NCBI RefSeq assembly: GCF_900106695.1
Contig: NZ_FNMZ01000001.1
Span: 620,001 to 684,000 of the forward strand
Direction: 5' to 3'
Length of the DNA stretch: 64,000 nt
From: Albimonas donghaensis
GTDB taxonomy: Bacteria > Pseudomonadota > Alphaproteobacteria > Rhodobacterales > Rhodobacteraceae
Below the pieces are notes generated by a model, which did no database searches, had not been told where the DNA came from, and worked only from the letters and a program-made list of their open reading frames with translations. A program made the translations under genes and the position numbers. Positions 45,701-53,672 of the stretch are shown in pieces (the stretch's first letter is position 1; every line of letters starts with the position of its first letter).

Positions 45701-46858
45701 CGCGATCAGCTTCACGCCTTGCAGGGCGGGGTCGGCCGCGAGATCGGCCAGCAGGTCCGAGCCCGAATCGAACCCGCCGTCGCGGCCCCGGCCCAGCACG
45801 GGGGCGAGGTCGAAGCGGAAGCCGTCCACGCCGATGCGCTGCGCCCACCAGGCGAGGCTTTCGCGCATCAGGGCGCGGGCGGGGGCTTTGGAAAGGTCCA
45901 GCGTGTTCCCGCAGCCGGTGTCGTTGACGTAGTCGCCGTCCGGCGCGCCGGGGGCGTGGCGGTAGTAGCCGGCATCGTCGAGGCCGCGGAAGGCGAGCAT
46001 CGGGCCGCTCTCATGGCTCTCGGCGGTGTGGTTGTAGACCACGTCGAGGATGACCTCGATGCCGGCGGCGTGCAGGGCGGCGACCGCGTCGCGCAGGCCG
46101 GCGGCGCCGCGCGGGCCCATGTAGCGGGGCGCGGGCGCGAAATAGCCGAAGGGGTTGTAGCCCCAGTAATTCACCAGCCCGCGGTCCACCAGGTGCGGTT
46201 CGTCCATGAAGGCCTGGACCGGCAGCAGTTCCAGCGCGGTGACCCCGAGACGGGCGAGGTGGGCGAGGATGGCGGGATGGGCCAGCGCCTCGTAGGTCCC
46301 GCGGATGTCCTCGGGGATCTCGGGATGGAGGCGGGTGAGGCCGCGGACATGGGCCTCGTAGATCACGGTGTCCGACCAGGGGCGGCGGGGACGCTCGGCC
46401 GGGTCAATGAGGGGAAGATCGCGGGTGGCGACGCTGCGCGGCATGTGGGGGGCGCTGTCGCGGGGGGCGGGCGCGGACGGGTCGCCGGGGGCGTGGGCGC
46501 GCAGGGCGTCGGTCCACACCGGCTCGGCGGTGAAGGCGCGGGCGTGGGGGTCGAGCAGCAGCTTGGCGGGGTTGAAGCGCATCGCGGCGCCCGGATCCCA
46601 CGGCCCGTGGGCGCGGAACCCGTAGAGCGCGCCCGCGGCCAGCCCGTCGAGCCGGCCGTGATGCAGCGCGCCGGAGCGGGCGGGCAGGGGCAGGCGGGCG
46701 GTCTCGCGGCCGTCCGCGTCGAAGAGGCAGAATTCCACAAGGGTCGCGTCGGGGGCGCGGACCGCGATCTCGGCCCCGCCATCGTCGAGGGTAACCCCCG
46801 GGCGGACGGGGTTTCCGTGGGACAGGCGGAGGGGGAAGGCGCGGGGGGCGTCGGTCAT
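42731..46858 (-). CDS. Fusion of glycogen debranching enzyme GlgX and 4-alpha-glucanotransferase MalQ
   Basis: One 1375-codon frame holds two enzymes. Residues 1 to about 695 are GlgX: an N-terminal sandwich (LSHGNPVRPGVTLDDGGAEI), then a GH13 barrel with D350 (VDGFRFDLAPVLGR), E387 (LIAEPWDIGPGG) and D459 (VAAHDGFTLAD). From about residue 700 (LYARMGIFERYWEVSGREH) to the end it is a GH77 MalQ with D1137 (ARIDHVIGLDRAFW), E1183 (VVGEDLGTVPDGL) and D1234 (FGTHDTPTLAGWW) and the C-terminal RRQQNVPGTVTEAPNWR. All six catalytic residues are present, so both halves should work: removal of side branches and reshuffling of the released malto-oligosaccharides. Its ATG overlaps the glgA stop; AGGAG precedes it. 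Confidence 0.95.
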   Translation of the reverse strand: MTDAPRAFPLRLSHGNPVRPGVTLDDGGAEIAVRAPDATLVEFCLFDADGRETARLPLPARSGALHHGRLDGLAAGALYGFRAHGPWDPGAAMRFNPAKLLLDPHARAFTAEPVWTDALRAHAPGDPSAPAPRDSAPHMPRSVATRDLPLIDPAERPRRPWSDTVIYEAHVRGLTRLHPEIPEDIRGTYEALAHPAILAHLARLGVTALELLPVQAFMDEPHLVDRGLVNYWGYNPFGYFAPAPRYMGPRGAAGLRDAVAALHAAGIEVILDVVYNHTAESHESGPMLAFRGLDDAGYYRHAPGAPDGDYVNDTGCGNTLDLSKAPARALMRESLAWWAQRIGVDGFRFDLAPVLGRGRDGGFDSGSDLLADLAADPALQGVKLIAEPWDIGPGGYRVGEFPPGWAEWNDRFRDGARRFWQGWPGGAQDLASGLLGSAERFDKDRRAAWASVNFVAAHDGFTLADTTLYAERRNHANGEDNRDGHQGEVSDPMGPEGPEDEGGGDAARQAARVRRRRNLILTVFAAQGTPMLRAGDERGQSQGGNNNAYCQDNETTWLDWEADDAGLTGFAAAAAALRARLPVLRRPVFLHGAPRADGWPDCEWAGLAGGDPDWGAEAPAGYVLVLRGEDGADHAPAALAFNASDHASPLRPPAPGPGLAWALALTTETADGAPASRDLPDVIPPATALVLEAVPAGSALSRLYARMGIFERYWEVSGREHVAGPDTQTALLRAMGIDLGEDAEADAARLLAGIEAEDAARRLPREAVVEAGIPDAFRLSPPLAWTLTLEDGAPLSGAAGAPLPALPPGLHALEAGGETVLLAAAPPLAPQVAGETGRPRVWGATGAVYALTSGRSLGEGDFEDLATAAEGLARLGADFLGVNPVHALGAAHAGISPYSPTSRTALDPRRIALDQVPGFPDCAEARAAIDAEADALAAWRDTEFCDPALAARIRAPALRALFAAFEQGRGADPAAFEAWLAEGGRPRARFATFEALSLAHGEDWRTWPEPFRDPESPQVAEFAAREAAEIRFHAWAQWTASNQLQAAQARAKAAGMGLGLYLDIAVGVRPDGAEAWARPAAFARGVSLGAPPDALNAAGQVWALAPFNPEGLRAARYAPFRDMLRATMAPAGAARIDHVIGLDRAFWAPEDGAPGGYVRFPSALLLALVRIEAARAGCVVVGEDLGTVPDGLRAALDASGLHGCAILQFEGGPPGFRPPAEFPARSLASFGTHDTPTLAGWWEAADADLREALGHVDALAARAMREDRAGSRAALARLLAAEGRAPEGLDPGAPPATLTPELRDAIHGVLAASGSALAAVQIDDALDERRQQNVPGTVTEAPNWRLRHAAPADALDAAPGLRRAAEIFGKARPRT

Positions 46859-48324
46859 GAAGTCTCCTGCCGGGGCGCGGCCGCGGGGAGGGCGGCGGCG
46901 CCGGGCGCGAGGCGGCGGTAGATGTCGGCGTAGCGCGCGGCGCTTTCGCCCCAGTCGACGGGCTGGCGCAGGGCGGCGCGGACCAGCCCGCGCCAGGCGT
47001 CGCGGTCGCGGAACAGCGCGCAGGCCCGGCGGATGGCGTCGGTCAGGGCGGCCGCGTCGCCGGGGGCGTGGACGAAGCCGGTGGCCGCGCCCACGCGCAG
47101 GGCGGCGGCGTTGGCGTCGATCACCGTGTCGGCGAGCCCCCCGGTCCGCGCCACCACCGGCGCGGTCCCGTAGCGCAGGGCGCAGAGTTGGGTGAGGCCG
47201 CAGGGCTCGAACCGGCTGGGCACGAGGATGGCGTCGGCGCCGGCCTGAAGCTGGTGGGCCAGCGGTTCGTCATAGCCGATCACGCAGCCCACCCGGTCGG
47301 GGTGGGCCTTGGCCAGCGCGGCGAAACCCGCCTCCAGGTCCGCGTCGCCCGAGCCCAGAACGGCGAGGCTCGCGCCCTCCGCCAGCAGGGCGGGCATGGC
47401 GTCGAGCAGCAGGTCCAGCCCCTTTTGCCGGGTCATGCGCGAGATCACGCAGAACAGCGGCGCGTCGGGCGGCGGGTTCATCCCCATCCGGGTTGCGAGC
47501 GCCCGGCGGTTGGGGCGCTTGCCCGCCGCCGCGCGGTAGGGGCGCGCGATGTCGGGATCGGTCGCGGGGTTCCACACGTCCGCGTCGATGCCGTTGAGCA
47601 CGCCCTCCAGCGCCCCGGCCCGATGCCGCAGCAGGCCGTCGAGCCCATAGCCGAATGCCGGCGTCAGCAGCTCGCGCGCATAGGTGGGGGAGACGGTGGT
47701 GATCCGCTCGGCATGGGCGAGGCCGGCCTTGAGGAACCCGACATGGCCGTGGAATTCGAGGTGGTCGGGGTGGAACATCGCCTCCGGCAGGGCGAGGGGG
47801 GCGAGGGTCTCGCGCCCGAAGAGGCCCTGGAAGGCGATGTTGTGGATGGTGATGACGGCGCGCGGCGCCTCCGGCCCGGCGAGGCGCAGATAGGTGGGCG
47901 TGAGGCCCGCCTGCCAGTCATGGGCGTGGACCGCATCGGGGCGCCATCCGCGCAGGCCCTGTGTGGCGATGCGCGCGCCCATCCAGCCCAGCAGCCCGAA
48001 GCGCAGGGCGTTGTCGGGCCAGTCGGCGCGGTCGGGGCCGGCATAGGGGCCGCCGGGACGATCATAGAGCGCGGGGGCGTCGATCAGGATCAGCTCCAGC
48101 CCCGCGGCCTCCCCCTCCAGCAGGCGGACAGGGCCGAAAGGCGTGTCCAGCTTCGTGGCGCGGGGGGCGGCCAGCCGGTCGGCGAGGCCGCGATAGGCGG
48201 GCATCAGCGTGCGCATCGCCACGCCCTGCGTCGCGAGCGCGCCGGGCAGGGCGCCCGCCACATCCGCCAGCCCGCCGGTCTTGATCAGCGGGGCGCATTC
48301 GGAAACCACGGAGAGGACGTGCAT
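46855..48324 (-). CDS. glgA: Glycogen synthase
   Basis: A 489-residue GT5 ADP-glucose-dependent glycogen synthase. The donor-binding KTGGLADV motif is at residues 15-22 (MHVLSVVSECAPLIKTGGLA). Others are VHAHDWQAGLTPTYLR, ITIHNIAFQGLFG, GLDLLLDAMPALL and the C-terminal PSRFEPCGLTQLCALRYGTAPVVARTGGL, split only by normal turns. The ATG at 48324 is the family start; the longer frame adds a low-complexity lead. It follows glgP by 136 bases and overlaps glgX-malQ by four. Confidence 0.96.
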   Translation of the reverse strand: MHVLSVVSECAPLIKTGGLADVAGALPGALATQGVAMRTLMPAYRGLADRLAAPRATKLDTPFGPVRLLEGEAAGLELILIDAPALYDRPGGPYAGPDRADWPDNALRFGLLGWMGARIATQGLRGWRPDAVHAHDWQAGLTPTYLRLAGPEAPRAVITIHNIAFQGLFGRETLAPLALPEAMFHPDHLEFHGHVGFLKAGLAHAERITTVSPTYARELLTPAFGYGLDGLLRHRAGALEGVLNGIDADVWNPATDPDIARPYRAAAGKRPNRRALATRMGMNPPPDAPLFCVISRMTRQKGLDLLLDAMPALLAEGASLAVLGSGDADLEAGFAALAKAHPDRVGCVIGYDEPLAHQLQAGADAILVPSRFEPCGLTQLCALRYGTAPVVARTGGLADTVIDANAAALRVGAATGFVHAPGDAAALTDAIRRACALFRDRDAWRGLVRAALRQPVDWGESAARYADIYRRLAPGAAALPAAAPRQETS

Positions 48325-48460
48325 CGGCGCGCTCCGGCTCTGGCTCCGGCGCGGGGGCCGGCGTAACCCTGACCTAGCCCCGCCGGGGGGATCGGGCAAT
48401 GGCGAGGCGGGCGGCAGGGGCGAGCCGGGGGACGAACGCCCTCGCCCCCCGCGCGCGCCC

Positions 48461-50872
48461 TCACTCCATGGTTTCGGCCTGCCAGACCCGCTCCGCGTAA
48501 TTGCGGATCGAGCGGTCGGAGGAGAAGCGGCCCATCCCGGCGATGTTGATCGCCGACTTGCGCAGCCAGTCCTCCCGGTGCTTCCAGGCGTCGTCGATGC
48601 GCCGCTGGATCGCCCAATAGGCCGAGAAATCCGCGGTCACCACGAACCAGTCATGATGGCGCAGCGTGTCGCCGATGCCCTTGAAGCGGTCCGGATCGCC
48701 CGGCGAGAACTCTCCGGATTCGATCTGGGAGATGACGCGGGCGAGGCGGGGATCGGCCTCGATCGCCGGGCGCGAGTCGTAGCCGTGCTCGCGCAGGGCG
48801 TGAACCTCGTCGGCGGTCTTGCCGAAGATGAAGATGTTCTCCGGGCCCACCGCCTCGCGGATCTCCACATTGGCGCCGTCGAGGGTGCCGACGGTCAGGG
48901 CGCCGTTCATCGAGAACTTCATGTTGCCGGTGCCCGACGCCTCCATCCCCGCGGTGGATATCTGTTCGGACAGGTCCGCCGCCGGGATCAGCTTTTCGGC
49001 CATCGAGACGTTGTAGTTGGCCGGATAGACCACCTTCAGACGCCCGCGCAGGCTTTCGTCGGCGTTGATCTTCGCGCCGATGTCGTTGATCAGCTTGATG
49101 ATCAGCTTGGCCTGCGCATAGCCCGGCGCGGCCTTGCCGCCGAAGATCTTCACGCGGGACGGCCAGTCGCGGTCGGGATGCTCGCGCATCTCGTTCCACA
49201 GGGCCGCGGTCTCCAGGATGTTGAGCAGCTGGCGCTTGTATTCGTGCAGGCGCTTGATCTGCACGTCGAACAGCGCGTCGGGGTCGAGCGTCCCGGCCCC
49301 GCGGTCCGCCAGCCAGTTCGACAGACGCACCTTGTTGGCGCGCTTGGCGGCGTCCAGCCCCTCGCGGAAGCCGGCCTCGTCGGCGAGCGGGCGCAGCTTC
49401 TCCAGCTCATCCAGATCGGTGACCCAGCCGTCGCCGATGCGGTCGTTGATCAGGTTGCGCAGGCCCGGATTGCAGGTGTTGATCCAGCGCCGCGGGGTCA
49501 CGCCGTTGGTGACGTTGACGATGCGGTCGGGATGCAGCGCATGCAGGTCGGCGAAGACCGTGCGCTTCATCAGGTCGGTGTGCAGGGCCGACACGCCGTT
49601 GACCCGGCACGAGCCGATGAAGGCGAGGTTGCCCATGCGGATCTCGCCATGGTCGATGATCCGGGTGACGTCGGGGCGGTCGGGGTTCTCGGCCTCGTGG
49701 CGGCGGTCGATCATCTCGATGATCTGGAGATGGCGCGGCAGGACCGACTGCATCAGGTCCCAGCCCCACCGCTCCAGCGCCTCGGGCATGAGGGTGTGGT
49801 TGGTGTAGTGCAGGGTGCCGCGGGCGAGCTCGAACGCCGCGTCGAAGCTCATGCCGTGATCGTCGATCAGCACGCGGATCAGCTCGGCCACGCCGATGGC
49901 GGGATGGGTGTCGTTGAGCTGGATGGCGACCTTGTCGGGAAGCTGGGACAGGTCCTCGTGGTCGATCAGGAAGCGCCGCATCAGGTCGCGGATCGAGGCG
50001 GCGGAGAAGAAATACTCCTGCTTGAGCCGCAGTTCCTTGCCCTGGGGCGTGGTGTCGTCGGGGTAGAGCACGCGGGAGATGGTCTGGGCCAGGATCGCGG
50101 GGGCCGCGGCCCCGACGAAATCGCCCTGGTTGAAGCGGTCCAGTTCGAACAGCCGCTCGGGCTTGGCGGACCACAGGCGCAGCGTGTTGGTCCACTTGCC
50201 GCCCCAGCCGGGAACGGGCGTGTCATAGGCGGCGGCGAGCACCGCGTCGCCGGGCTCCCAATGGGCGGCGTCGCCTTCGCCCGGCGTGACCGTGCCGCCG
50301 AAGCCGATGCGATACTGCACCTCCCGGCGCTGGAATTCCCAGGGATGGGCCTGGCGGAGCCATTCCTCCGCCTCCTCCACCTGCCAGCCGTCATGGAAGG
50401 ACTGGCGGAACAGGCCGTGGTCGTAGCGGATGCCGTAGCCATGGGCGGGCAGGCCCACGGTGGACATGGAGTCGAGGAAGCAGGCGGCGAGCCGCCCGAG
50501 CCCGCCATTGCCCAGCGCGGCGTCGGGCTCGTCGTCCAGCACCTCGCGCCAGTCCTGGCCGAGCCCCTCCAACGCGTCCCTCGCCATGTCGCCGAGGCCG
50601 ATATTGTCGACGGCGTCCTCCAGCAGACGGCCGATCAGGAACTCCATGGACAGGTAGTAGACGCGCTTGCGGTCCTCGGCGTAGCTGCGGCGCACGCTGT
50701 CGAACCAGGGCGCGATCACCAGGTCGCGGATGGCGTGGGTGAGCGCGAGCCGCCAGTCGGAGCGGGTCGCGGCGTCGGTGGGCTTGCCGATGGTGTAGGT
50801 CAGATGGCCGAGGATGGCCGAGGCGAGCTCGTCTGCGTTTTCGGGACGGGTGACTGCGTGGGTGAAGCTCAT
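48461..50872 (-). CDS. glgP: Glycogen/starch/alpha-glucan phosphorylase
   Basis: An 803-residue GT35 phosphorylase that releases glucose 1-phosphate from glycogen ends. The PLP lysine is K652 in ASGTGNMKFSMNGALTVGTL. Other marks are YYLSMEFLIGRLL, ALGNGGLGRLAACFLDSM, NDTHPAIGVAELIRVL and VNVTNGVTPRRW. AAGGGA precedes the ATG at 50872 (MSFTHAVTRPENA). First gene of glgP-glgA-glgX/malQ. Degradation and synthesis genes share this operon. Confidence 0.97.
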   Translation of the reverse strand: MSFTHAVTRPENADELASAILGHLTYTIGKPTDAATRSDWRLALTHAIRDLVIAPWFDSVRRSYAEDRKRVYYLSMEFLIGRLLEDAVDNIGLGDMARDALEGLGQDWREVLDDEPDAALGNGGLGRLAACFLDSMSTVGLPAHGYGIRYDHGLFRQSFHDGWQVEEAEEWLRQAHPWEFQRREVQYRIGFGGTVTPGEGDAAHWEPGDAVLAAAYDTPVPGWGGKWTNTLRLWSAKPERLFELDRFNQGDFVGAAAPAILAQTISRVLYPDDTTPQGKELRLKQEYFFSAASIRDLMRRFLIDHEDLSQLPDKVAIQLNDTHPAIGVAELIRVLIDDHGMSFDAAFELARGTLHYTNHTLMPEALERWGWDLMQSVLPRHLQIIEMIDRRHEAENPDRPDVTRIIDHGEIRMGNLAFIGSCRVNGVSALHTDLMKRTVFADLHALHPDRIVNVTNGVTPRRWINTCNPGLRNLINDRIGDGWVTDLDELEKLRPLADEAGFREGLDAAKRANKVRLSNWLADRGAGTLDPDALFDVQIKRLHEYKRQLLNILETAALWNEMREHPDRDWPSRVKIFGGKAAPGYAQAKLIIKLINDIGAKINADESLRGRLKVVYPANYNVSMAEKLIPAADLSEQISTAGMEASGTGNMKFSMNGALTVGTLDGANVEIREAVGPENIFIFGKTADEVHALREHGYDSRPAIEADPRLARVISQIESGEFSPGDPDRFKGIGDTLRHHDWFVVTADFSAYWAIQRRIDDAWKHREDWLRKSAINIAGMGRFSSDRSIRNYAERVWQAETME

Positions 50873-51202
50873 GCCGGTGTCCCTTGCTGGCTGCGACGGT
50901 CGTGGATGGCGTTGGCTGCGGCGGCGATCCGGCCGCGCGCGCGCGGCGTCTGCGGGCATGCGCGCGGCGCGGGGGCGGAGGGCGCCGTCGGGGCGCGGGC
51001 GGGGTCGGGTATGGCTTGGAAAGCTGGACGCATGGGCCAAGAGATAACGGTCCGCCCGCGGATCGACAGGGCGCGCGGGGTCGCAGGGGGCGCCCGGAAC
51101 GGGCTGTGTTTCGCAAGGGCGCCTTAATAATCGGCGAACGGCGCGCCGCGGCGCCCTGTGACGGGCGCCGCGGCGATGGGCGGCCGCGGAGGGGGAAACC
51201 CC
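50873..51202. other. Gap between glgP and yjhX with a 13-bp hairpin
   Basis: 330 bases. A perfect 13-bp stem (51144-51156 with 51163-51175, TGTGAC loop) lies just past the yjhX stop and probably ends that transcript, though the T-rich part (TTATT) is some ten bases away. The remainder is the glgP leader, GC-rich, with no promoter I would defend. Confidence 0.45.
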
Positions 51203-51460
51203 TCAGCGGTTGTCGGGCTGGGCGCGCACCAGCGCCAGCCCGCGGGCGGTGATCCGGTAGGGCCGCCCGCCGGAGGAGGCGATGGCCCGCAGCCGCCTGA
51301 GCCTGCGGAACAGCCTCAGGTCGAGCCCGGTGTAGACATGGCCCTCGCGGGTGCGGCAGCGGGCCTGCTCGATCCTGGCGGCGCGGGATTTGGAGACCTC
51401 GATCCAGCCGCCCTGGGCCAGAAGGTGGAGAACGCGCTGTTCGGCGCGGGTGATGTCCAT
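51203..51460 (-). CDS. yjhX: YjhX family protein (putative toxin family)
   Basis: An 85-residue protein matching the YjhX/UPF0386 family along its full length: MDITRAEQRVLHLLAQGGWI at the start, CRTREGHVYTGLDLRLFRRL in the middle and GRPYRITARGLALVRAQPDNR, ending in the conserved DNR, at the end. In E. coli YjhX has been listed as a putative toxin with the acetyltransferase YjhQ as partner; no partner gene is next to it here, so it may have another role. The fold appears to be a winged helix. Weak ribosome site. Confidence 0.85.
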   Translation of the reverse strand: MDITRAEQRVLHLLAQGGWIEVSKSRAARIEQARCRTREGHVYTGLDLRLFRRLRRLRAIASSGGRPYRITARGLALVRAQPDNR

Positions 51461-51857
51461 GATGTCGGCGATCCGATGGGCCCGCCGGGGCCGTGCGCGG
51501 TTGGCGAGGCGCGCGGGACGGCGGGCGTGACGAGACGTCCGGCGCCGCGGGTCGCGCGGGCCGGGGCGGTCAGGTCAGGGCCGAAGCGCGCGAGCGGTTG
51601 CGCGCGCCGCGGCCGTTCACCGATTTCCCGAAAGGCTGAACATCAAGGCTCCATCAGATGCGCCGGAGCTAAGGGGCGCGTCGCCGCCGCGCAAGCCTGA
51701 AGCCCCGCCGCGGGGCGCCGCCGCGCCGGCGCCGTGGCGCGGCCGCATCGGTTTCGCGCGACGGCGCCGGGAGCGACGTTGGCAACCACAATGGGGATGG
51801 CGAAGGCCCAGCGCGTCGCCGCGCGCCGGGCCGAGGGCGAGGGGGCAGGGGGGCGCC
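51461..51857. other. Gap between znuA stop and yjhX start
   Basis: 397 bases, GC-rich, no gene, strong hairpin or clear promoter seen. It must carry the yjhX promoter (minus strand) and the end of the znuA transcript. Confidence 0.35.
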
Positions 51858-53042
51858 TCAGTCCTTCAGACAGCCGGCCATGGCTTCGGCCATCGCCTCG
51901 ATCAGCGCGGGGTAAAGCGCCGGGCCCGGCGCAAGCTCCGCCCCCAGCGGGTCTAGATCGGCATGGCGGATCCCCGTCCCCTCGGTGATGGCGGAGACCA
52001 TGCGCGGGGGGAACTGGGGCTCGGAGAACACGCAGCGGGCCCCGGCTTCGACCAGCTTGTCGCGCAGGGCGGCGAGGTGCCGGGCGCCCGGTTTCGCCCC
52101 GTCGCTGAGCGCCAGCGCGCCGAGCGCGGGCATGTCGAAGCGGGCCTCGAAATGGGCGTAGGCGTCGTGGAAGACCGCGTAGGGGCGGCCGTGAACAGGG
52201 GCGAGCCCCGCCTCCGCCGCCCGGGTCGCCGCGGCGATGCGGGCGCGGGCCGCGTCGGCGTTGGCGGCGTAGAGGTCGGCGCGGTCGGGATCGGCCTCGG
52301 ACAGGGCGGCTTCGATGACGTCGAGCCAGAGGACGGCGTTGTCGGGGTTCAGCCACATATGCGGGTCGTTGGCGCCGGGCGCGTGGTCATGGCCGGCATG
52401 GTCGTCGCGGTCCCCGTGGGCGTCATGTCCGTCATGGTCCGGGGCGTCCGCGTGGTCGGCATGGTCCCCGCGCCCGTCATGGTCTTCGTGCCCGTCATGA
52501 TCGTCATGGTCTTCGTGGTCGCCATGCCCGGCGTGATCGTCCTTTCCCTCCCCGTGGTCCTCCCCCTGTTCTTCCGCGTGGTCCTTCCCGTGGACATGGG
52601 GCGCGGCCTTCGCCTCGAACATGGCGTCGTCGCGGATCGGCAGGTGGCTGATGCCGGGAACCTCGGCCAGCGTGATCGACACGGCGTCGCCGGCCAGATC
52701 CTCCAGCGCCTCTTCCAGCCAGGGGGTCAGGCCGGGGCCGATGCGGAACACGATCTCGGCCTCCTGCAACGCCCGGGCCTGGGAGGGGCGCAGCGCGTAG
52801 CCATGGGGCGAGGCCCCCGGCGGCACGATCAGCGCCGGCGCCCCGGCGTCGCGCATCACCATGGCGACGAGAGAGTGGACGGGGGCGATGTCGGCGGCGG
52901 CGCGCACCGGGCCGCGGGGCTCGGCTTCGGCGGGCGCGGCGGCGAGCCCGGCCAGCAGCGCCAGCGCCAGCGCCGTCGTCGCGCGCCCGTTCGCGGTCCC
53001 CCGCATCCCTTCGCGCATGTCGCGCCCCCCGCGTCTCGTCAT
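51858..53042 (-). CDS. znuA: Zinc ABC transporter substrate-binding protein ZnuA
   Basis: A 394-residue periplasmic zinc-binding protein. A basic lead and signal peptide (ATTALALALLAGLAAAPAEA) open it. Zinc ligands are expected at ADIAPVHSLVA (His), MWLNPDN preceded by DPH (His), and FHDAYAHFE (His), with Asp near the C-terminus. Residues about 147-220 are a His/Asp loop holding roughly twenty His, typical of ZnuA and thought to capture zinc. ATG at 53042 is preferred because AAGGAAAG stands before it; ATG at 53018 is possible. Divergent from zur-znuC-znuB. Confidence 0.94.
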   Translation of the reverse strand: MTRRGGRDMREGMRGTANGRATTALALALLAGLAAAPAEAEPRGPVRAAADIAPVHSLVAMVMRDAGAPALIVPPGASPHGYALRPSQARALQEAEIVFRIGPGLTPWLEEALEDLAGDAVSITLAEVPGISHLPIRDDAMFEAKAAPHVHGKDHAEEQGEDHGEGKDDHAGHGDHEDHDDHDGHEDHDGRGDHADHADAPDHDGHDAHGDRDDHAGHDHAPGANDPHMWLNPDNAVLWLDVIEAALSEADPDRADLYAANADAARARIAAATRAAEAGLAPVHGRPYAVFHDAYAHFEARFDMPALGALALSDGAKPGARHLAALRDKLVEAGARCVFSEPQFPPRMVSAITEGTGIRHADLDPLGAELAPGPALYPALIEAMAEAMAGCLKD

Positions 53043-53087
53043 GTCGGTCTTTCCTTGCAATAGGGTCGGCGGGCGGTGTAGCAAGCG

Positions 53088-53123
53088 TGTTACAACATAA
53101 CAAGTGCAATGTTACAGGGTAAC
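53088..53123. promoter_or_regulatory. Two candidate Zur boxes between znuA and zur
   Basis: TGTTA-CAACA-TAACA (53088-53102) and GTTAC-AGG-GTAAC (53111-53123) are dyads resembling the GTTAT..ATAAC core of Zur sites. They lie in the 84-base gap between the divergent znuA and zur starts, where one repressor could control both operons. Confidence 0.65.
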
Positions 53124-53126
53124 GTC

Positions 53127-53672
53127 ATGCCAGATCGCGCCCCCGTCGCGGCGCCGGTTCCGGCCGGAGATCCCGCCGCGGCCTTCGCCCGCCACGACCA
53201 CGCCCGCTGCGCCGCCACGGCGCGCGAGGTCACGGCCCGCGCCTGCGCCGAGCGGGGGCTGCGGCTGACCGAGATCCGCGCCCGGGTGCTCGCCATCCTG
53301 TGCGAGTCCCACGCCGCGCTGGGGGCCTATGACGTGCTGGACCGCCTGCGCGAGGACGGCCGCAAGGCGCAGCCGCCGGTCGCCTATCGGGCGCTGGATT
53401 TCCTGGTGGTCAACGGCTTCGCGCACCGGATCGAGCGGCTGAACGCCTATATCGCCTGCGGTCATCCCGGCGACGACCATGCGCCGGCCTTCATGATCTG
53501 CCGGAGCTGCCGGCGGGTGGCGGAATGCGCGGCCCCGGCGGCGGCGGCGGCGCTGTCGCCGCAGGCCGCCGCCATGGGGTTCGAGATCGAGCGCGTGGTG
53601 GTCGAAGCCGAGGGGGTCTGCCCGGACTGCCGCGCCTCGGCGCGCGAAACCGGCGGGGAGACAGGGGCATGA
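53127..53672 (+). CDS. zur: Fur-family zinc uptake regulator Zur
   Basis: A 181-residue Fur-family protein. The winged-helix part includes [28 protein letters not shown] and [21 protein letters not shown]. Two Cys pairs, CRSCRR and CPDCRAS near the end, form the structural zinc site, and the H/C ligands in [11 protein letters not shown] the regulatory one. ATG at 53127 is preferred because AGGGTAA precedes it; the ATG at 53109 lies inside a candidate Zur box. Stop overlaps the znuC start. Position with znu genes supports Zur over Fur. Confidence 0.92.
   Translation: MPDRAPVAAPVPAGDPAAAFARHDHARCAATAREVTARACAERGLRLTEIRARVLAILCESHAALGAYDVLDRLREDGRKAQPPVAYRALDFLVVNGFAHRIERLNAYIACGHPGDDHAPAFMICRSCRRVAECAAPAAAAALSPQAAAMGFEIERVVVEAEGVCPDCRASARETGGETGA

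Noticed and set aside
42815-46921. A 1368-codon open frame on the plus strand antisense to glgX-malQ
   Set aside because: Composition is Gly/Ala/Arg-rich with no domain; it arises from GC-biased third positions of the real gene.
48209-51127. A 972-codon plus-strand frame antisense to glgP
   Set aside because: Shadow frame; the minus strand carries all phosphorylase motifs.
52315-52597. Apparent repetitive protein of Met/Thr or Val/Met repeats
   Set aside because: Antisense and out-of-frame reading of the His/Asp codons in the ZnuA loop.
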